Origin: Paraburkholderia sabiae
GTDB taxonomy: Bacteria; Pseudomonadota; Gammaproteobacteria; Burkholderiales; Burkholderiaceae
Assembly (NCBI RefSeq): GCF_030412785.1
Contig: NZ_CP125295.1
Span: 558,001 to 622,000, forward strand
DNA length: 64,000 nucleotides
Direction of reading: 5' to 3'
Shown here one piece after another: positions 36,166 through 46,870 of the stretch. Each line of letters opens with the position of its first letter. Position 1 is the first letter of the stretch. The notes under the pieces were generated by a model. The model searched no databases. It saw only the letters and a program-made list of their open reading frames with translations, and was not told the DNA's origin. The position numbers were made by a program, and so were the translations under genes.

Positions 36166-37713
36166 ATGGACACGATCCTCAAACTCGACAACATCACGAA
36201 GAGCTTTCCGGGCGTGAAGGCGCTGCAGGGCATTCATCTCGAGATCGCGCGCGGCGAAATTCACGCGCTGCTCGGCGAAAACGGCGCGGGCAAGTCGACG
36301 CTGATGAAGATCCTCTGCGGCATCTATCAGCCCGACGACGGCACGATCGTGATCGACGGCGAAGCGCGGCACTTCACGAACTATCACGACGCGGTGGCGG
36401 CGGGAGTCGGCATCGTGTTTCAGGAATTCAGCCTGATTCCGTATCTGAACGCCGTCGAGAACATGTTCCTCGGACGCGAGTTGCGTAATCGCTTCGGCAT
36501 GCTCGATCGTTTGAAAATGCGCCGCGCGGCCGCGGAGATTTTCGCGCGGCTCGGCGTCGCGATCGATCTGTCCGTGCCGATTCGCGAACTCTCCGTCGCG
36601 CAGCAGCAGTTCGTCGAAATCGGCAAGGCGTTATCGCTGAATGCGCGCATTCTGATTCTCGACGAACCGACGGCGACGCTCACGCCTGCCGAAGCCGAGC
36701 ATCTGTTCACGATCATGCGCGACCTGAAGAAGCAGGGCGTCGCGATGATTTTCATCTCGCATCACCTCGAAGAAATTTTCGAAGTGTGCGATCGCATCAC
36801 GGTGTTGCGCGACGGCCAGTATGTCGGCATGACGGATGTCGCGCAGACGGACGTGAGCCGTCTTGTCGAGATGATGGTGGGACGCAAGATCGAAAGCAGC
36901 TTTCCGCCGAAGCCGACGCTTCCCGCCGATGCGAAGAACGTGCTCGAAGTGAACGCGCTGCAATTGCACAAGGACGGTCCGACGAACCGCTTCACGCTGC
37001 GAGAAGGAGAAATACTCGGCTTCGCGGGACTGGTCGGTTCGGGGCGCACGGAAACGGCGCTCGCGGTGATCGGCGCGGACGCGGCGCACGTGAAGGACAT
37101 CCGCATCAACGGCGCGGCGGTGAATCTGTCCGATCCCGCCGATGCGTTGAAATCCGGTATCGGCATTCTGCCCGAGAGCCGCAAGACGGAAGGGCTCATC
37201 ACGTCGTTCTCGATCAAGCAGAACATTTCGATCAACAACCTCGGCAAGTACCGCACGGGACGCTTCTTCATCGATCACGGCAGCGAAGCGAAAGCGACGG
37301 CCGACATCATGAAGCGCGTCGGCGTGAAGGCGCCGACTATGCATACGGAAGTCGCGACGCTCTCGGGCGGAAATCAGCAGAAAGTGGTGATCGCGCGCTG
37401 GCTGAATCACCACACGAACATCCTGATCTTCGACGAACCGACGCGCGGCATCGACGTCGGCGCGAAAGCGGAAATCTATGTGCTGATGCGCGAACTCACT
37501 GCGCGCGGCTACTCGATCATCATGATTTCGTCGGAACTGCCGGAGATCGTCGGCATGTGCGATCGCGTTGCCGTGTTCCGGCAAGGGCGCATCGAAGCGA
37601 TGCTCGAAGGCGACCAGATCGAATCGAATGCCGTGATGACTTATGCAACGGCTGGTGCAACCGCTGGTGCATCAACCGGCAATCGTGGAGCAACACAGCA
37701 TGAACACGCCTAA
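36166..37713 (+). CDS. Sugar ABC transporter ATPase, double-domain (RbsA/XylG type)
   Basis: A 515-residue protein with two fused ABC ATPase halves. The first has [16 protein letters not shown] and [20 protein letters not shown]. The second has [15 protein letters not shown], the signature [15 protein letters not shown] and [21 protein letters not shown] start it at ATG 36166 with AGGAAAACGCG upstream; a TTG 21 bp earlier would begin inside the hairpin-adjacent DNA. It overlaps the permease gene by 14 bp. Confidence 0.93.
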   Translation: MDTILKLDNITKSFPGVKALQGIHLEIARGEIHALLGENGAGKSTLMKILCGIYQPDDGTIVIDGEARHFTNYHDAVAAGVGIVFQEFSLIPYLNAVENMFLGRELRNRFGMLDRLKMRRAAAEIFARLGVAIDLSVPIRELSVAQQQFVEIGKALSLNARILILDEPTATLTPAEAEHLFTIMRDLKKQGVAMIFISHHLEEIFEVCDRITVLRDGQYVGMTDVAQTDVSRLVEMMVGRKIESSFPPKPTLPADAKNVLEVNALQLHKDGPTNRFTLREGEILGFAGLVGSGRTETALAVIGADAAHVKDIRINGAAVNLSDPADALKSGIGILPESRKTEGLITSFSIKQNISINNLGKYRTGRFFIDHGSEAKATADIMKRVGVKAPTMHTEVATLSGGNQQKVVIARWLNHHTNILIFDEPTRGIDVGAKAEIYVLMRELTARGYSIIMISSELPEIVGMCDRVAVFRQGRIEAMLEGDQIESNAVMTYATAGATAGASTGNRGATQHEHA

Positions 37714-38701
37714 CTCTTCTCCCAAGACTTCGACGGTCGCATCCGATACGCCGGGCGCGCCGTTTCGCCTGAACTGGGCGAGCATCAAGCGCTCGACTTT
37801 GTTCTATCCGTTCATCGGTTTGCTCGTCGTGTGCATCGTGATGGTGTTCGCGAGCGACAGTTTTCTGTCGGCGGCAAATCTGGAAAACGTGCTGCGTCAG
37901 GTATCGATCAACGCGATCATCGCCGTCGGCATGACGGCCGTGATTCTGACGGGCGGCATCGATCTGTCCGTTGGTTCCGTGATGGCGCTGTCGGGGACTT
38001 TATCCGCAGGGCTGATGGTCGCAGGACTCAACGGCGTCGCGGCGATCGTGATCGGCATTGCGGTGGGGCTCGGCTTCGGCGTCGCAAATGGTTTCTTCGT
38101 CGCGTTCGCGGGCATGCCGCCCATCATCGTCACGCTCGCGACGATGGGCATCGCGCGCGGTCTCGCACTGATCTACACGGGCGGCTATCCGATCGACGGT
38201 TTGCCGGAATGGGTCAGCTTCTTCGGCAGCGGCAAAGTGTTCGGCATTCAGGCGCCCGTGCTCATCATGCTCGTCGTCTACGCGATCGCGTGGCTGCTGC
38301 TCGAACGCATGCCGTTTGGTCGCTACGTGTATGCGATAGGCGGCAACGAACAGGCGACGCGTCTGTCAGGCGTGCGCGTCGCGCGCGTGAAGCTGATCGT
38401 TTATACGCTCGCCGGTTTGACGTCTTCTTTCGCGGCCATCGTGTTGACCTCGCGTCTGATGAGCGGCCAGCCGAATGCGGGCGTCGGTTTCGAACTCGAT
38501 GCAATCGCAGCCGTGGTGATGGGCGGCACGTCGATCTCGGGCGGACGCGGCTCGATCATCGGCACGCTGATCGGCGCGCTGCTGCTCGGCGTGCTGAACA
38601 ACGGCCTCAACATGGTCGGCGTGAATCCGTATGTGCAGAACGTGATCAAGGGCGGAATCATTCTGCTCGCGATCTACATCAGCCGCGAACGCAAGAAGTG
38701 A
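37700..38701 (+). CDS. Sugar ABC transporter permease (RbsC type)
   Basis: A 333-residue inner-membrane permease with about eight to ten hydrophobic segments. Family motifs are [20 protein letters not shown] near the start and [20 protein letters not shown] near the end. The N-terminal 40 residues are cytoplasmic. It starts at ATG 37700 inside the ATPase gene. It forms the channel with the binding protein and ATPase above. Confidence 0.93.
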   Translation: MNTPNSSPKTSTVASDTPGAPFRLNWASIKRSTLFYPFIGLLVVCIVMVFASDSFLSAANLENVLRQVSINAIIAVGMTAVILTGGIDLSVGSVMALSGTLSAGLMVAGLNGVAAIVIGIAVGLGFGVANGFFVAFAGMPPIIVTLATMGIARGLALIYTGGYPIDGLPEWVSFFGSGKVFGIQAPVLIMLVVYAIAWLLLERMPFGRYVYAIGGNEQATRLSGVRVARVKLIVYTLAGLTSSFAAIVLTSRLMSGQPNAGVGFELDAIAAVVMGGTSISGGRGSIIGTLIGALLLGVLNNGLNMVGVNPYVQNVIKGGIILLAIYISRERKK

Positions 38702-38745
38702 ATTCTCCTCTCCTCTGTTCTCCACTTTTTAAGCAGGGCAATGCA

Positions 38746-39825
38746 ATGACCACAGAAAGAAACATGACGGCGATCGTGTGTCACGCGCCGGAAGACTATC
38801 GTGTCGAACGCGTGACGAAACCGCAGGCGCGTGCGCATGAACTCGTGATTCGCATCGCCGCATGCGGCATCTGCGCGAGCGATTGCAAGTGCCATTCCGG
38901 CGCGAAGATGTTCTGGGGCGGACCGAGTCCGTGGGTGAAAGCGCCCGTGATTCCGGGCCATGAATTCTTCGGTTATGTCGAAGAAATCGGCGAAGGCGCG
39001 GAAGAACATTTCGGCGTGAAGAAGGGCGATCGCGTGATCGCCGAGCAGATCGTGCCTTGCGGCAAGTGCCGTTATTGCAAATCCGGCCAGTACTGGATGT
39101 GCGAAGTGCATAACATTTTCGGCTTCCAGCGCGAAGTCGCGGACGGCGGCATGGCCGAATACATGCGCATTCCGCCGACGGCCATCGTGCACAAGATTCC
39201 TGACGGCATCTCGCTCGAAGACGCCGCGATCATCGAACCTCTGGCATGCGCGATTCATACGGTGAATCGCGGCGATATTCAACTGGACGATGTCGTCGTG
39301 ATCGCGGGCGCGGGCCCGCTCGGCCTGATGATGACGCAAGTCGCGCATCTGAAAACGCCGAAGAAACTCGTCGTGATCGATCTCGTCGACGAGCGTCTCG
39401 AACTTGCGCGCGAATATGGCGCGGACGTGACGATCAATCCGAAGAGCGACGATGCGCTCGCCATCGTCAAGTCGCTGACGGACAACTACGGCTGCGACGT
39501 CTACATCGAAACGACGGGCGTGCCGGCGGGCGTGAATCAGGGCATGGACCTGATTCGCAAGCTCGGGCGTTTTGTCGAGTTTTCGGTGTTCGGTGCGGAG
39601 ACTACAATGGACTGGTCGATCATCGGCGACCGCAAGGAACTCGATGTGCGCGGTGCGCATCTCGGCCCTTACTGCTACCCGATTGCGATCGATCTGCTGG
39701 CGCGCGGACTTGTCACGTCGAAAGGCATCGTCACGCACGGCTTCTCGCTCGAAGAATGGGACGAAGCGATCAAGGTCGCGAATTCGCTCGATTCGATCAA
39801 GGTGTTGATGAAGCCTGCCCGATAG
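38746..39825 (+). CDS. Zinc-dependent polyol dehydrogenase of the MDR family
   Basis: A 359-residue zinc alcohol dehydrogenase. The catalytic zinc region is IAACGICASDCKCHSG with VIPGHEFFGYVEEIG. The structural zinc loop is VPCGKCRYCKSGQYWMC. The cofactor loop is VVIAGAGPLGLMMTQVAH, and IEPLACAIHTV is typical of sorbitol/threonine-type dehydrogenases. It likely oxidises a tetritol or pentitol to a ketose; erythritol/L-threitol and L-arabinitol or xylitol dehydrogenases are the nearest types I can name. A second ATG at 38764 is possible. Fourth gene of the operon. Confidence 0.8.
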   Translation: MTTERNMTAIVCHAPEDYRVERVTKPQARAHELVIRIAACGICASDCKCHSGAKMFWGGPSPWVKAPVIPGHEFFGYVEEIGEGAEEHFGVKKGDRVIAEQIVPCGKCRYCKSGQYWMCEVHNIFGFQREVADGGMAEYMRIPPTAIVHKIPDGISLEDAAIIEPLACAIHTVNRGDIQLDDVVVIAGAGPLGLMMTQVAHLKTPKKLVVIDLVDERLELAREYGADVTINPKSDDALAIVKSLTDNYGCDVYIETTGVPAGVNQGMDLIRKLGRFVEFSVFGAETTMDWSIIGDRKELDVRGAHLGPYCYPIAIDLLARGLVTSKGIVTHGFSLEEWDEAIKVANSLDSIKVLMKPAR

Positions 39826-39893
39826 CCGGATAGTTCGCCCGTCATTCGAAAAATACACAGTGCGCGTCGTGAAGACGCGCACACGGAGACTTT

Positions 39894-41438
39894 ATGAACT
39901 ACGTCATCGGCGTCGATATCGGCACGCAGAGCACGAAGGCTGTGCTCGTCGACCAGAACGGCGAAATCGTCGCGCAGCATTCGAGCGGCTACCACCCGGA
40001 CACGCCGAAGCCCTTGTGGGCCGAGCAATGGCCGACCGTGTGGATGAAGGCGGTGATCGAGTGCATTGCAAGCTGTGTCGGCAAGGCGCGCGAAGCGGGC
40101 GTTGCGTCGAATGCGATCAAGGCCGTGTGCGTGAGCAGTCTTTACGGCGGCTCGGGCATTCCCGTCGACAGCGACATGAAGCCGCTGTATCCGTGCCTGA
40201 TCTGGATGGACCGGCGCGCGACGGCGCAGGTCGACTGGGTGCGCGAAAACGTCGATCTCGACCGCTTGTATGCGATCACGGGCAACGGTGTCGACAGCTA
40301 TTACGGCTACACGAAGATGCTCTGGCTGCGCGACAACGAGCCGAACGTGTGGGCGAATACGCGATTCTTCCTGCCGCCGAATGCATACGTGATTTATCTG
40401 CTGACGGGTGAAGTGGCTGTCGATCACAGTTCGGCGGGCAATATCGGCGGTGTGTATGACATTGCGAAGCGCGACTGGTCCGACGAATCGCTCGACATGC
40501 TCGGCATTCCGGCGACGATGATGCCCGAGCATCTGGTCGAATCGTCGGATGTGGTGGGCGGATTGCTGTCGCAATGGACGGAGCAGCTTGGACTCGATGC
40601 GGGTACGGCGATCGTCGCGGGCGGCGTCGATGCGGCGATGGCGACGTATGCCGCGGGCGCCACGCGCGCGGGCCAGCATGTCGCGATGATCGGCACGAGC
40701 ATGTGCTGGGGCTACATCAACCAGAACGTCGATGCGCGGCATGGACTTGTCAGCATGCCGCACGTGTTCAACGGGCTGCAGGATATTTACGTATTCGGTG
40801 GAGCGATCACGGCGGGTGCATCGGTGACGTGGTATCGCGAGCAGTTCTGTCATGCGGAGGTCGAAGCCGCGAAGGCGATTCCGGGCGGCGACCCGCATCA
40901 ATTGCTCGAAGAGGATGCCGCGCAGATTCCGGCGGGTGCCGATGGCGTGATGTTCCTGCCGTATCTGATGGGCGAGCGCAGCCCGGTGTGGGACGCGAAG
41001 GCGAGCGGCGCGTTCGTCGGTTTGAACCTGTATCACACGCGGGCGCATCTGTATCGCGCGGTGCTGGAAGGCGTCGCGTTCGCGTTGCAGCACAACATCG
41101 TGGCGGGACGTAAGGGCGCGAAGTCGCTTGATGACAAATTGATCGTGGTCGGCGGCGCGGCGCATTCGGATTTGTGGATGTCGATCATTGCGGACATCAC
41201 GGGCTTTCCCGTCTACACGATAGAGCAGGACGTGGAAGCAGCGATGGGCGCGGCCTTGCTCGCAGCGTACGGCACGAAGCTGATTACGCAAGAGGTCGCG
41301 CGCGGCGGCTGGGTGAAGCTGATCGAACGCGTGAAGCCTGATGCGGCGCGACAGGCGATGTACGCGGAGCGCTTTGGCATTTATACGGATCTGTATCCGG
41401 CGTTGAAGCCGGTCATGCATCGACTGCAAGCAAAATGA
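39894..41438 (+). CDS. FGGY-family carbohydrate kinase of the second polyol module
   Basis: A 514-residue kinase, longer than XylB. The N-terminal loop is IGVDIGTQSTKAVLVDQNGE, the catalytic Asp region is VAGGVDAAMATYAAG, and the C-terminal ATP site is LIVVGGAAHSDLWMS. The substrate loop AVCVSSLYGGSGIPV departs from the QMHG pattern of true xylulokinases, so it probably acts on a different ketose (L-xylulose, ribulose or an erythrulose). ACGGAGAC precedes the start. Its stop overlaps the next gene as ATGA. Confidence 0.82.
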   Translation: MNYVIGVDIGTQSTKAVLVDQNGEIVAQHSSGYHPDTPKPLWAEQWPTVWMKAVIECIASCVGKAREAGVASNAIKAVCVSSLYGGSGIPVDSDMKPLYPCLIWMDRRATAQVDWVRENVDLDRLYAITGNGVDSYYGYTKMLWLRDNEPNVWANTRFFLPPNAYVIYLLTGEVAVDHSSAGNIGGVYDIAKRDWSDESLDMLGIPATMMPEHLVESSDVVGGLLSQWTEQLGLDAGTAIVAGGVDAAMATYAAGATRAGQHVAMIGTSMCWGYINQNVDARHGLVSMPHVFNGLQDIYVFGGAITAGASVTWYREQFCHAEVEAAKAIPGGDPHQLLEEDAAQIPAGADGVMFLPYLMGERSPVWDAKASGAFVGLNLYHTRAHLYRAVLEGVAFALQHNIVAGRKGAKSLDDKLIVVGGAAHSDLWMSIIADITGFPVYTIEQDVEAAMGAALLAAYGTKLITQEVARGGWVKLIERVKPDAARQAMYAERFGIYTDLYPALKPVMHRLQAK

Positions 41439-42175
41439 ACCTATCCTTCGATTTTTCCGGGCGCTCTTTTCTCGTCACTGGCGCTTCGAGCGGCATTGGT
41501 CGCGTGACGGTTGAATTGCTGTGCGCCAGCGGCGCGCAAGTTGTGGCGGCGGCGCGCAACGTGGGCGAACTGGCGCGGCTTGCTGAGGAGACTGGGTGTG
41601 AGCCTTTGGTGTTAGACGTTGGCGATGAGGCGGCTATTGATGAAGCTTTGGGTTCGCTCGATGTCGTTTTCGATGGGCTTGTCAATTGTGCAGGCACGAC
41701 GGTTCTTGAGCGCGCTATCGATACGACGGCTGCGAGCTTCGATAGCGTGATGAGTGTGAATGCGCGAGGTGCCGCGTTGGTGGCGCGGCATGTTGCGCGT
41801 GGGATGATCGAGGCTGGACGCGCTGGCAGTATTGTGAATGTGTCTAGCCAGGCGGCGCTCGTTGGGCTCGATGATCATTTGAGTTATTGCGCTTCTAAAG
41901 CGGCTATGGATGCTATTACTCGGGTTTTGTGTGTCGAACTTGGGGCCTATGGCATTCGGGTTAATAGCGTGAATCCTACTGTTACTTTGACGCCTATGGC
42001 GGTGAAGGCTTGGAGCGAGCCCGCCAAGCGTGATCCTGCCTTGCAAGCGATTCCTCTTAAACGGTTCGCTGAACCGCGCGAAGTGGCTGAGCCTATTTTG
42101 TTTTTGCTCAGTGAGGCGGCTTCCATGATTAGTGGTGTTGTTCTGCCTATCGACGGTGGTTACACCGCTAGATGA
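41435..42175 (+). CDS. SDR resembling dicarbonyl/L-xylulose reductase
   Basis: A 246-residue short-chain dehydrogenase. Its plan and sequence recall mammalian L-xylulose reductase: start NLSFDFSGRSFLVTGASSGI, catalytic Ser-Tyr-Lys in VNVSSQAALVGLDDHLSYCA with K three residues on, and GIRVNSVNPTVTLTPMAVKA near the end. It would interconvert a ketose and a polyol, such as L-xylulose and xylitol; D-threitol dehydrogenases are similar, so the substrate is open. From about 41560 the codon use changes to many T-ending codons, unlike the rest of the operon. It ends at a long palindromic element. Confidence 0.78.
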   Translation: MNLSFDFSGRSFLVTGASSGIGRVTVELLCASGAQVVAAARNVGELARLAEETGCEPLVLDVGDEAAIDEALGSLDVVFDGLVNCAGTTVLERAIDTTAASFDSVMSVNARGAALVARHVARGMIEAGRAGSIVNVSSQAALVGLDDHLSYCASKAAMDAITRVLCVELGAYGIRVNSVNPTVTLTPMAVKAWSEPAKRDPALQAIPLKRFAEPREVAEPILFLLSEAASMISGVVLPIDGGYTAR

Positions 42176-42790
42176 TGTTTTTGTTTTTGTTTTTGCTTTC
42201 GCTGGCATCCGCGAGTTCGGATCGGTCTATTAGCGTTGCCCCTGTGCGGGGCGGCACCTACTTTTCTTTGCAGCGGCAAAGAAAAGTAGGCAAAAGAAAG
42301 CCGCTTCAAACCTCCGGTGTCTCCCAGGATAACGCCACGGCGCACGGTCTTTGAGCTGTCGCGTAGTGACGCAAACACTCCGTAGAAAGCCCGCAGTCAG
42401 GCGCGCGCAGCGCGAAAGATGACATCCACCTGGGGCACGTTCGGCCGGTTGTTTTTGTGTGTTTGCCGTCAGTTGATTGCGGCGGTATGTGCTCCAGACG
42501 GTGTGTGGGGTTTTCGCGCTGTGCGCGGTTGACTGCGGGCTTTCTACGGGGTGCGGACGTCGCTGCGCGATAGCCCAACTGCGGCGTGCCGCAGGGCTAT
42601 CTTGGCAGGTACCGGAGGTTCAAAAGCGGCTTTCTTTTGCCTACTTTTCTTTGCCGCTGCAAAGAAAAGTAGGTGCTGCCCCGCACAGGGGCGACGCATG
42701 AATACCGACATGAAATCGCGGATGCCAGCGCACCGAAAGGCAAAAAAGCAAAAAAAACCAAAATCGCGACTAGCGTCGCAGACAAAAAAA
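42176..42790. repeat. Long palindromic intergenic element, copy A
   Basis: The element fills the gap between two convergent genes. The core 42233-42697 has inverted outer arms. Each arm carries a GCCCC-N5-GGGGC hairpin (42238-42252, 42678-42692) and a 15-bp perfect hairpin CCTACTTTTCTTTGC / GCAAAGAAAAGTAGG (42257-42290 and 42640-42673). A T-rich or A-rich flank follows on each side. An inner unit of about 250 bp is also found, inverted, in copy B. Short frames inside it are not convincing genes. It probably terminates both flanking genes. A related flank motif CTAGCGTCGCAGAC occurs at 42770-42783. Confidence 0.9.
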
Positions 42791-43726
42791 CTACAGCATA
42801 GTTCTCACATGCCAAAGCTCGGGGAAGAGCACAACATCGAGCATCTTACGAAGATAAGTAGCACCGCTGGTGCCACCAGTACCTTGCTTGAAGCCAATGA
42901 TACGTTCAACAGTAGTCACATGCCGAAACCGCCACTGCCGAAAGGCATCTTCAAGATCGACGAGTTCTTCGGCCATCTCATACAGTTCCCAATGCTGAGA
43001 CGGATTACGATAAACCTCTAACCAGGCCGCTTCGACAGAAGCATCATGCACGGTAGGCTGAGTCCAATCGCGCTCAAGCCGCGATGAGTCAATAGCAAAC
43101 CCACGCCTCGAAAGCAGGCGCACAACTTCGTCATAAAAAGAAGGCGTTTCAAGCGCAGCTTTAACTTCGGCATAAACATCAGCATGATGCGCATGCGGCT
43201 TGAGCATCTGCTCATTCTTGTTCCCAAGCATGAACTCGAGCTCACGATACTGATAAGACTGAAACCCGGAAGAACTCCCGAGAAACGGCCGCATCGACGT
43301 ATATTCGGAAGGCGTCATCGTCGAGAGAACATTCCACGCTTGCACAAGCTGCTCAAGAATCCGCGACACACGCGCAAGCATCTTGAACGCAGGCGGCAAC
43401 TCATCGCGATGCACGCAAGCCAGCGCCGCGCGCAACTCATACAGCGCGAGCTTCATCCACAGTTCACTCGTCTGATGCTGAATGATGAACAGCATCTCGT
43501 TGTGATCCGGCGACAACGGCTGCTGCGCATGCAAGATAGACCCGAGCGACAGATAGTCGCCATAACTCATCGACTTCGAGAAATCGAGCTGCGCGTCGTG
43601 CCAGCCTTCGCCTTCATCGACAGCCATATGCGAAGCATGCTCGGCACGCGGCGCCGGCGTTGCGCCATGTCCGAAAGGGCAACCTTGCGCCGGCTTGTCG
43701 TCCATCATCTTCATGTGATCGGTCAT
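42791..43726 (-). CDS. kynA: Tryptophan 2,3-dioxygenase
   Basis: A 311-residue haem dioxygenase that opens the indole ring of L-tryptophan to N-formylkynurenine. Family landmarks are [39 protein letters not shown] with the haem-proximal region, [20 protein letters not shown], and [19 protein letters not shown]. The first 45 residues are a poorly conserved extension with CPFGHG. It lies 10 bp after kynU as the last gene of the kyn operon. The codons near its 3' end are T-rich. Confidence 0.95.
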   Translation of the reverse strand: MTDHMKMMDDKPAQGCPFGHGATPAPRAEHASHMAVDEGEGWHDAQLDFSKSMSYGDYLSLGSILHAQQPLSPDHNEMLFIIQHQTSELWMKLALYELRAALACVHRDELPPAFKMLARVSRILEQLVQAWNVLSTMTPSEYTSMRPFLGSSSGFQSYQYRELEFMLGNKNEQMLKPHAHHADVYAEVKAALETPSFYDEVVRLLSRRGFAIDSSRLERDWTQPTVHDASVEAAWLEVYRNPSQHWELYEMAEELVDLEDAFRQWRFRHVTTVERIIGFKQGTGGTSGATYLRKMLDVVLFPELWHVRTML

Positions 43727-43736
43727 CGCGCGCTCC

Positions 43737-44987
43737 TCAGGTCACGGCGCCGCGCGCGGCGAATTCAGGCGCACGCCAGGTCTCTTCGGCAAGCACGTGG
43801 CGCAGATGCTCGACGGCATCCCACACATCCACGTAACGCGTGTACAGCGGCGTAAAGCCGAAACGCAACACGTGCGGCTCGCGATAATCGCCGATCACGC
43901 CGCGCGCGATCAGTGCCTGCATCACTTCATAACCATGCGGATGCTCGAAGCTCGCATGCGAGCCACGCTGTGCATGTGCGCGCGGCGTCACGAGCTTGAG
44001 CGGAAATTCCTTGCAACGTGATTCGACCAGATCGATGAACAGATCGGTCAGCGCGAGCGACTTCTTGCGAATGGCCTGCATGTCGGTTTGCAGGAACACA
44101 TCGAGGCCGCATTCGACGAGCGCCATCGACACCATCGGCTGCGTGCCGCACAGGAAGCGTCCGATGCCATCATCGGCGGTATACGTCGGGTCCATCGCGA
44201 ACGGCGCGCGATGCCCCCACCAGCCGGACAACGGCTGCTCGAAGTCGCTCTGATGCCGATACGGCACCCACGCGAACGCCGGCGAGCCGGGACCGCCGTT
44301 CAGATACTTGTACGTGCAGCCGACAGCGCAGTCCGCGCCGACGCCGTTCAGATCGACGGGGACGGCGCCCGCCGAGTGCGCGAGATCCCACAGCGCAAGC
44401 GCGCCCTTGTCGTGGATCAGCTTCGTCACCGCGGCCATGTCGTGCATGTAGCCCGTGCGGTAGTTGACGTGCGTGATCATCGCGACGGCGACGTCGTCGG
44501 TGAGCGCGGCGGGCAACTCGGACGGATCGTCGATCAGACGCAGTTCATAGCCGCGATCCAGTTGCTTGATGAGCCCTTGCGCGATGTACAGGTCGGTCGG
44601 AAAGTTCGAGCGCTCGGACACAATCACGCGACGCTTCGGGTCGCGTTTGTCCTGCATCCGCAGCGCCGCCGACAGCACCTTGAACAGATTGATCGAAATC
44701 GTATCGGTGACGACGACTTCGTTGTGCGCCGCGCCGATCAGCGCGGCCAGCTTGTTGCCGAGGCGCCGCGGCAGCGAGAACCAGCCCGCCGTATTCCAGC
44801 TGCGGATCAGCCCTTCGCCCCATTCGGCGGCGATTACGGTTTGCGCGCGCTGCGCGGACGCGGCGGGCGGCACGCCGAGCGAATTGCCGTCCAGATAGAT
44901 GACGTTCGGCGCGAGCGCGAACTGGTCGCGCAAGGGCGCGAGCGGATCGGATGCGTCGAGCGCGAGTGCTTCTTCACGTTGATTCAT
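43737..44987 (-). CDS. kynU: Kynureninase
   Basis: A 416-residue pyridoxal-phosphate enzyme that cleaves L-kynurenine to anthranilate and alanine. The PLP lysine is in [18 protein letters not shown], with [17 protein letters not shown] before it and [14 protein letters not shown] near the N-terminus. Length and motifs are standard. Middle gene of kynB-kynU-kynA, 26 bp after kynB. Confidence 0.95.
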   Translation of the reverse strand: MNQREEALALDASDPLAPLRDQFALAPNVIYLDGNSLGVPPAASAQRAQTVIAAEWGEGLIRSWNTAGWFSLPRRLGNKLAALIGAAHNEVVVTDTISINLFKVLSAALRMQDKRDPKRRVIVSERSNFPTDLYIAQGLIKQLDRGYELRLIDDPSELPAALTDDVAVAMITHVNYRTGYMHDMAAVTKLIHDKGALALWDLAHSAGAVPVDLNGVGADCAVGCTYKYLNGGPGSPAFAWVPYRHQSDFEQPLSGWWGHRAPFAMDPTYTADDGIGRFLCGTQPMVSMALVECGLDVFLQTDMQAIRKKSLALTDLFIDLVESRCKEFPLKLVTPRAHAQRGSHASFEHPHGYEVMQALIARGVIGDYREPHVLRFGFTPLYTRYVDVWDAVEHLRHVLAEETWRAPEFAARGAVT

Positions 44988-45013
44988 GATGGTTCGTTCA
45001 GTCGAAAGAGCGT

Positions 45014-45661
45014 TCAGGCGGAATGCGGTTGTTCAGGGAGTGCGCGCAGCACGGCGCGTACCGGGCTGGCGTCGAGCGTTGTCAGCTTGAGCGGCAGCGC
45101 GATCAGTTCGTAGTCGCCGGGTGCGACGGCGTCGAGCACGATGCCTTCGAGTATCGCCATCCGGTGTGCGCGAATCCGGTGATGCGCGTCCATCGTTTTC
45201 GATTCCTGCGGATCGAGCGACGGCGTGTCGATGCCGATCAGCTTCACGCCGCGCGCGGCGAGCAGATCGATCGTTTCCGGCGCGACGGCGCAGAAATCGC
45301 TGTCCCAGGTCGTAGTTGGCGCTTTCAGGTAAGTGCGCAGGAGGACGCGCGGCGGAATTTCATCGAGTGAGCCTAAAAGATGCTCCGGCGTCACCAGCGG
45401 CGTCGCGCCGATGCAATGAATCACGCGGCATCGGCCGAGATACGCATCGAGCGGCACCGCGCCGATCGCGGCGCCGTCGGCGTCGTAGTGCAGCGGCGCG
45501 TCGGTGTGCGCGCCCGTGTGCGGCGAGATCGTCAGCCGCGCGACGTTGACGGGCGAACCCGCCTCCATCCGCCACACGCGCTCGATGCCGACGGGCGTGT
45601 CGCCCGGCCAGACGGGCGTCGCCGTATCGACGGCGGGCGTGATGTCCCAAAGTGTGTCCAT
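45014..45661 (-). CDS. kynB: Kynurenine formamidase
   Basis: A 215-residue metal-dependent cyclase-family hydrolase that removes formate from N-formylkynurenine. The signature is [16 protein letters not shown], with metal-binding His and Asp. It starts [17 protein letters not shown] and has [20 protein letters not shown] later, all typical of KynB. First gene of the operon, divergent from the Lrp-type regulator. Confidence 0.95.
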   Translation of the reverse strand: MDTLWDITPAVDTATPVWPGDTPVGIERVWRMEAGSPVNVARLTISPHTGAHTDAPLHYDADGAAIGAVPLDAYLGRCRVIHCIGATPLVTPEHLLGSLDEIPPRVLLRTYLKAPTTTWDSDFCAVAPETIDLLAARGVKLIGIDTPSLDPQESKTMDAHHRIRAHRMAILEGIVLDAVAPGDYELIALPLKLTTLDASPVRAVLRALPEQPHSA

Positions 45662-45694
45662 GTCTCCCTGATGTCGTTTGGCTGCTACATCTCG

Positions 45695-45746
45695 ATAATA
45701 GGCGGCATCAAACGAAATGTGCTTGCTAAAAAAACTGTTTATTTCG
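45695..45746. promoter_or_regulatory. Divergent kyn promoter region with inverted CGAAAT/ATTTCG
   Basis: The minus strand has TATTAT (45700-45695) as a candidate -10 for kynB. An inverted pair CGAAAT (45713-45718) and ATTTCG (45741-45746) flanks an A/T-rich core, a layout often bound by Lrp-family regulators. It probably serves the regulator gene on one side and the kyn operon on the other. Confidence 0.45.
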
Positions 45747-45793
45747 CCCCCGTTGGAACATAATTTGAGGCAAACGGGAAAGGGAGACCGAAA

Positions 45794-46300
45794 ATGAACG
45801 CGATCTCACTCGACGCCACCGATTGCCGTATCTTGACGGTGCTGCAGCACGAAGGACGAATCAGCAATCTCGATCTGGCGGAGCGCATCTCGCTTTCTCC
45901 GTCTGCCTGTCTGCGCAGGTTGCGCCTGCTGGAAGAGCAGGGCGTGATCGAGCGCTATCGCGCGTGCCTGAACCGGGAAGTGCTGGGATTCGAACTGGAA
46001 GCGTTCGTGCAGGTATCGATGCGCAACGACCAGGAAAACTGGCACGAGCGCTTCGCGGAAGCGCTGCGCGACTGGCCGGAAGTGGTCGGCGCGTTCGTCG
46101 TGACGGGGGAGACGCACTATCTGCTGCGGGTGCTCGCCCACAACCTCAAGCACTATTCGGATTTCGTGCTCGGCCGGCTGTACAAGGCGCCGGGCGTGAT
46201 GGACATCCGCTCGAACATCGTGCTGCAGACGCTCAAGGAAGATTCGGGCGTGCCCGTCGCGCTGGTGTCGAGCTCGAAGGTGCAGCAGCAGCCGGGCTAG
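45794..46300 (+). CDS. kynR: Lrp/AsnC-family regulator of kynurenine genes
   Basis: A 168-residue regulator. The helix-turn-helix reads [20 protein letters not shown]. The ligand domain follows ([19 protein letters not shown]). It is divergent from kynB with a 132-bp gap, the arrangement of KynR, which activates the kyn operon in response to L-kynurenine. The symbol follows that context. Confidence 0.88.
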   Translation: MNAISLDATDCRILTVLQHEGRISNLDLAERISLSPSACLRRLRLLEEQGVIERYRACLNREVLGFELEAFVQVSMRNDQENWHERFAEALRDWPEVVGAFVVTGETHYLLRVLAHNLKHYSDFVLGRLYKAPGVMDIRSNIVLQTLKEDSGVPVALVSSSKVQQQPG

Positions 46301-46357
46301 CGGCGGCCCTGGCCAGCGAGCCGCGGCAGGAATTCAAGCGGCGAAGGCGGCGAGCGC

Positions 46358-46870
46358 TCAGCCGATCCGCTTCAGTCCGTGAAAATCGCCGTTCTGGAAC
46401 ACGAGCGGCTCGATCTCCGCCGCCTGCTCGTGGACGCCGCAGCGCTCCACTTCGCCGACGAAAATCACGTGATCGCCCTCGTCGTAGCGGCTGCGGTTAT
46501 GGCATTCGAACCACGCCAGCGCGCCGTCGAGTACGGGCATGCCCGTGTCGCCCGCTGCGTGCGACACGCCTTCGAAGCGGTCGCCCTTCACCGTCGCAAA
46601 GCGCTTGCACAGATCGAGCTGCGACGACGCCAGCACATTGACGACATAATGACTGTTGGAGCGGAACACGGGCATCGAGGCCGAGCGTGTCGCGAGACTC
46701 CACAGCACGAGCGGCGGCGTCAGCGAGACGGAATTGAATGAGCTGGCCGTGATACCGATCAACGCGCCGGACGGCGCGCGTGTCGTAATGACGGTGACGC
46801 CCGTCGCGAACTGGCTGAGCGCGCGGCGAAACGAGACGTCGTCGAAGTTGGGCGGGTTGGCGCGCTTCAT
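46358..46870 (-). CDS. Flavin reductase family protein
   Basis: A protein of about 170 residues in the flavin reductase (DIM6/NTAB) family. It contains RRALSQFATGVTVITTRAPS, SSFNSVSLTPPLVLWSL and FECHNRSRYDEGDHVIFVGE. It reduces flavin with NAD(P)H, usually for a partner monooxygenase not present here. The start is uncertain: MKRANPP (46870) or MPLPMKRA (46882) are the best options, and 85 more in-frame residues upstream look non-coding. The stop faces kynR 57 bp away. Confidence 0.82.
   Translation of the reverse strand: MKRANPPNFDDVSFRRALSQFATGVTVITTRAPSGALIGITASSFNSVSLTPPLVLWSLATRSASMPVFRSNSHYVVNVLASSQLDLCKRFATVKGDRFEGVSHAAGDTGMPVLDGALAWFECHNRSRYDEGDHVIFVGEVERCGVHEQAAEIEPLVFQNGDFHGLKRIG

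Noticed and set aside
42306..42701. Short frames of 70-90 codons inside palindromic element A, with similar ones in element B
   Set aside because: They follow the inverted repeats, have no ribosome sites and change wherever the repeat copies differ.
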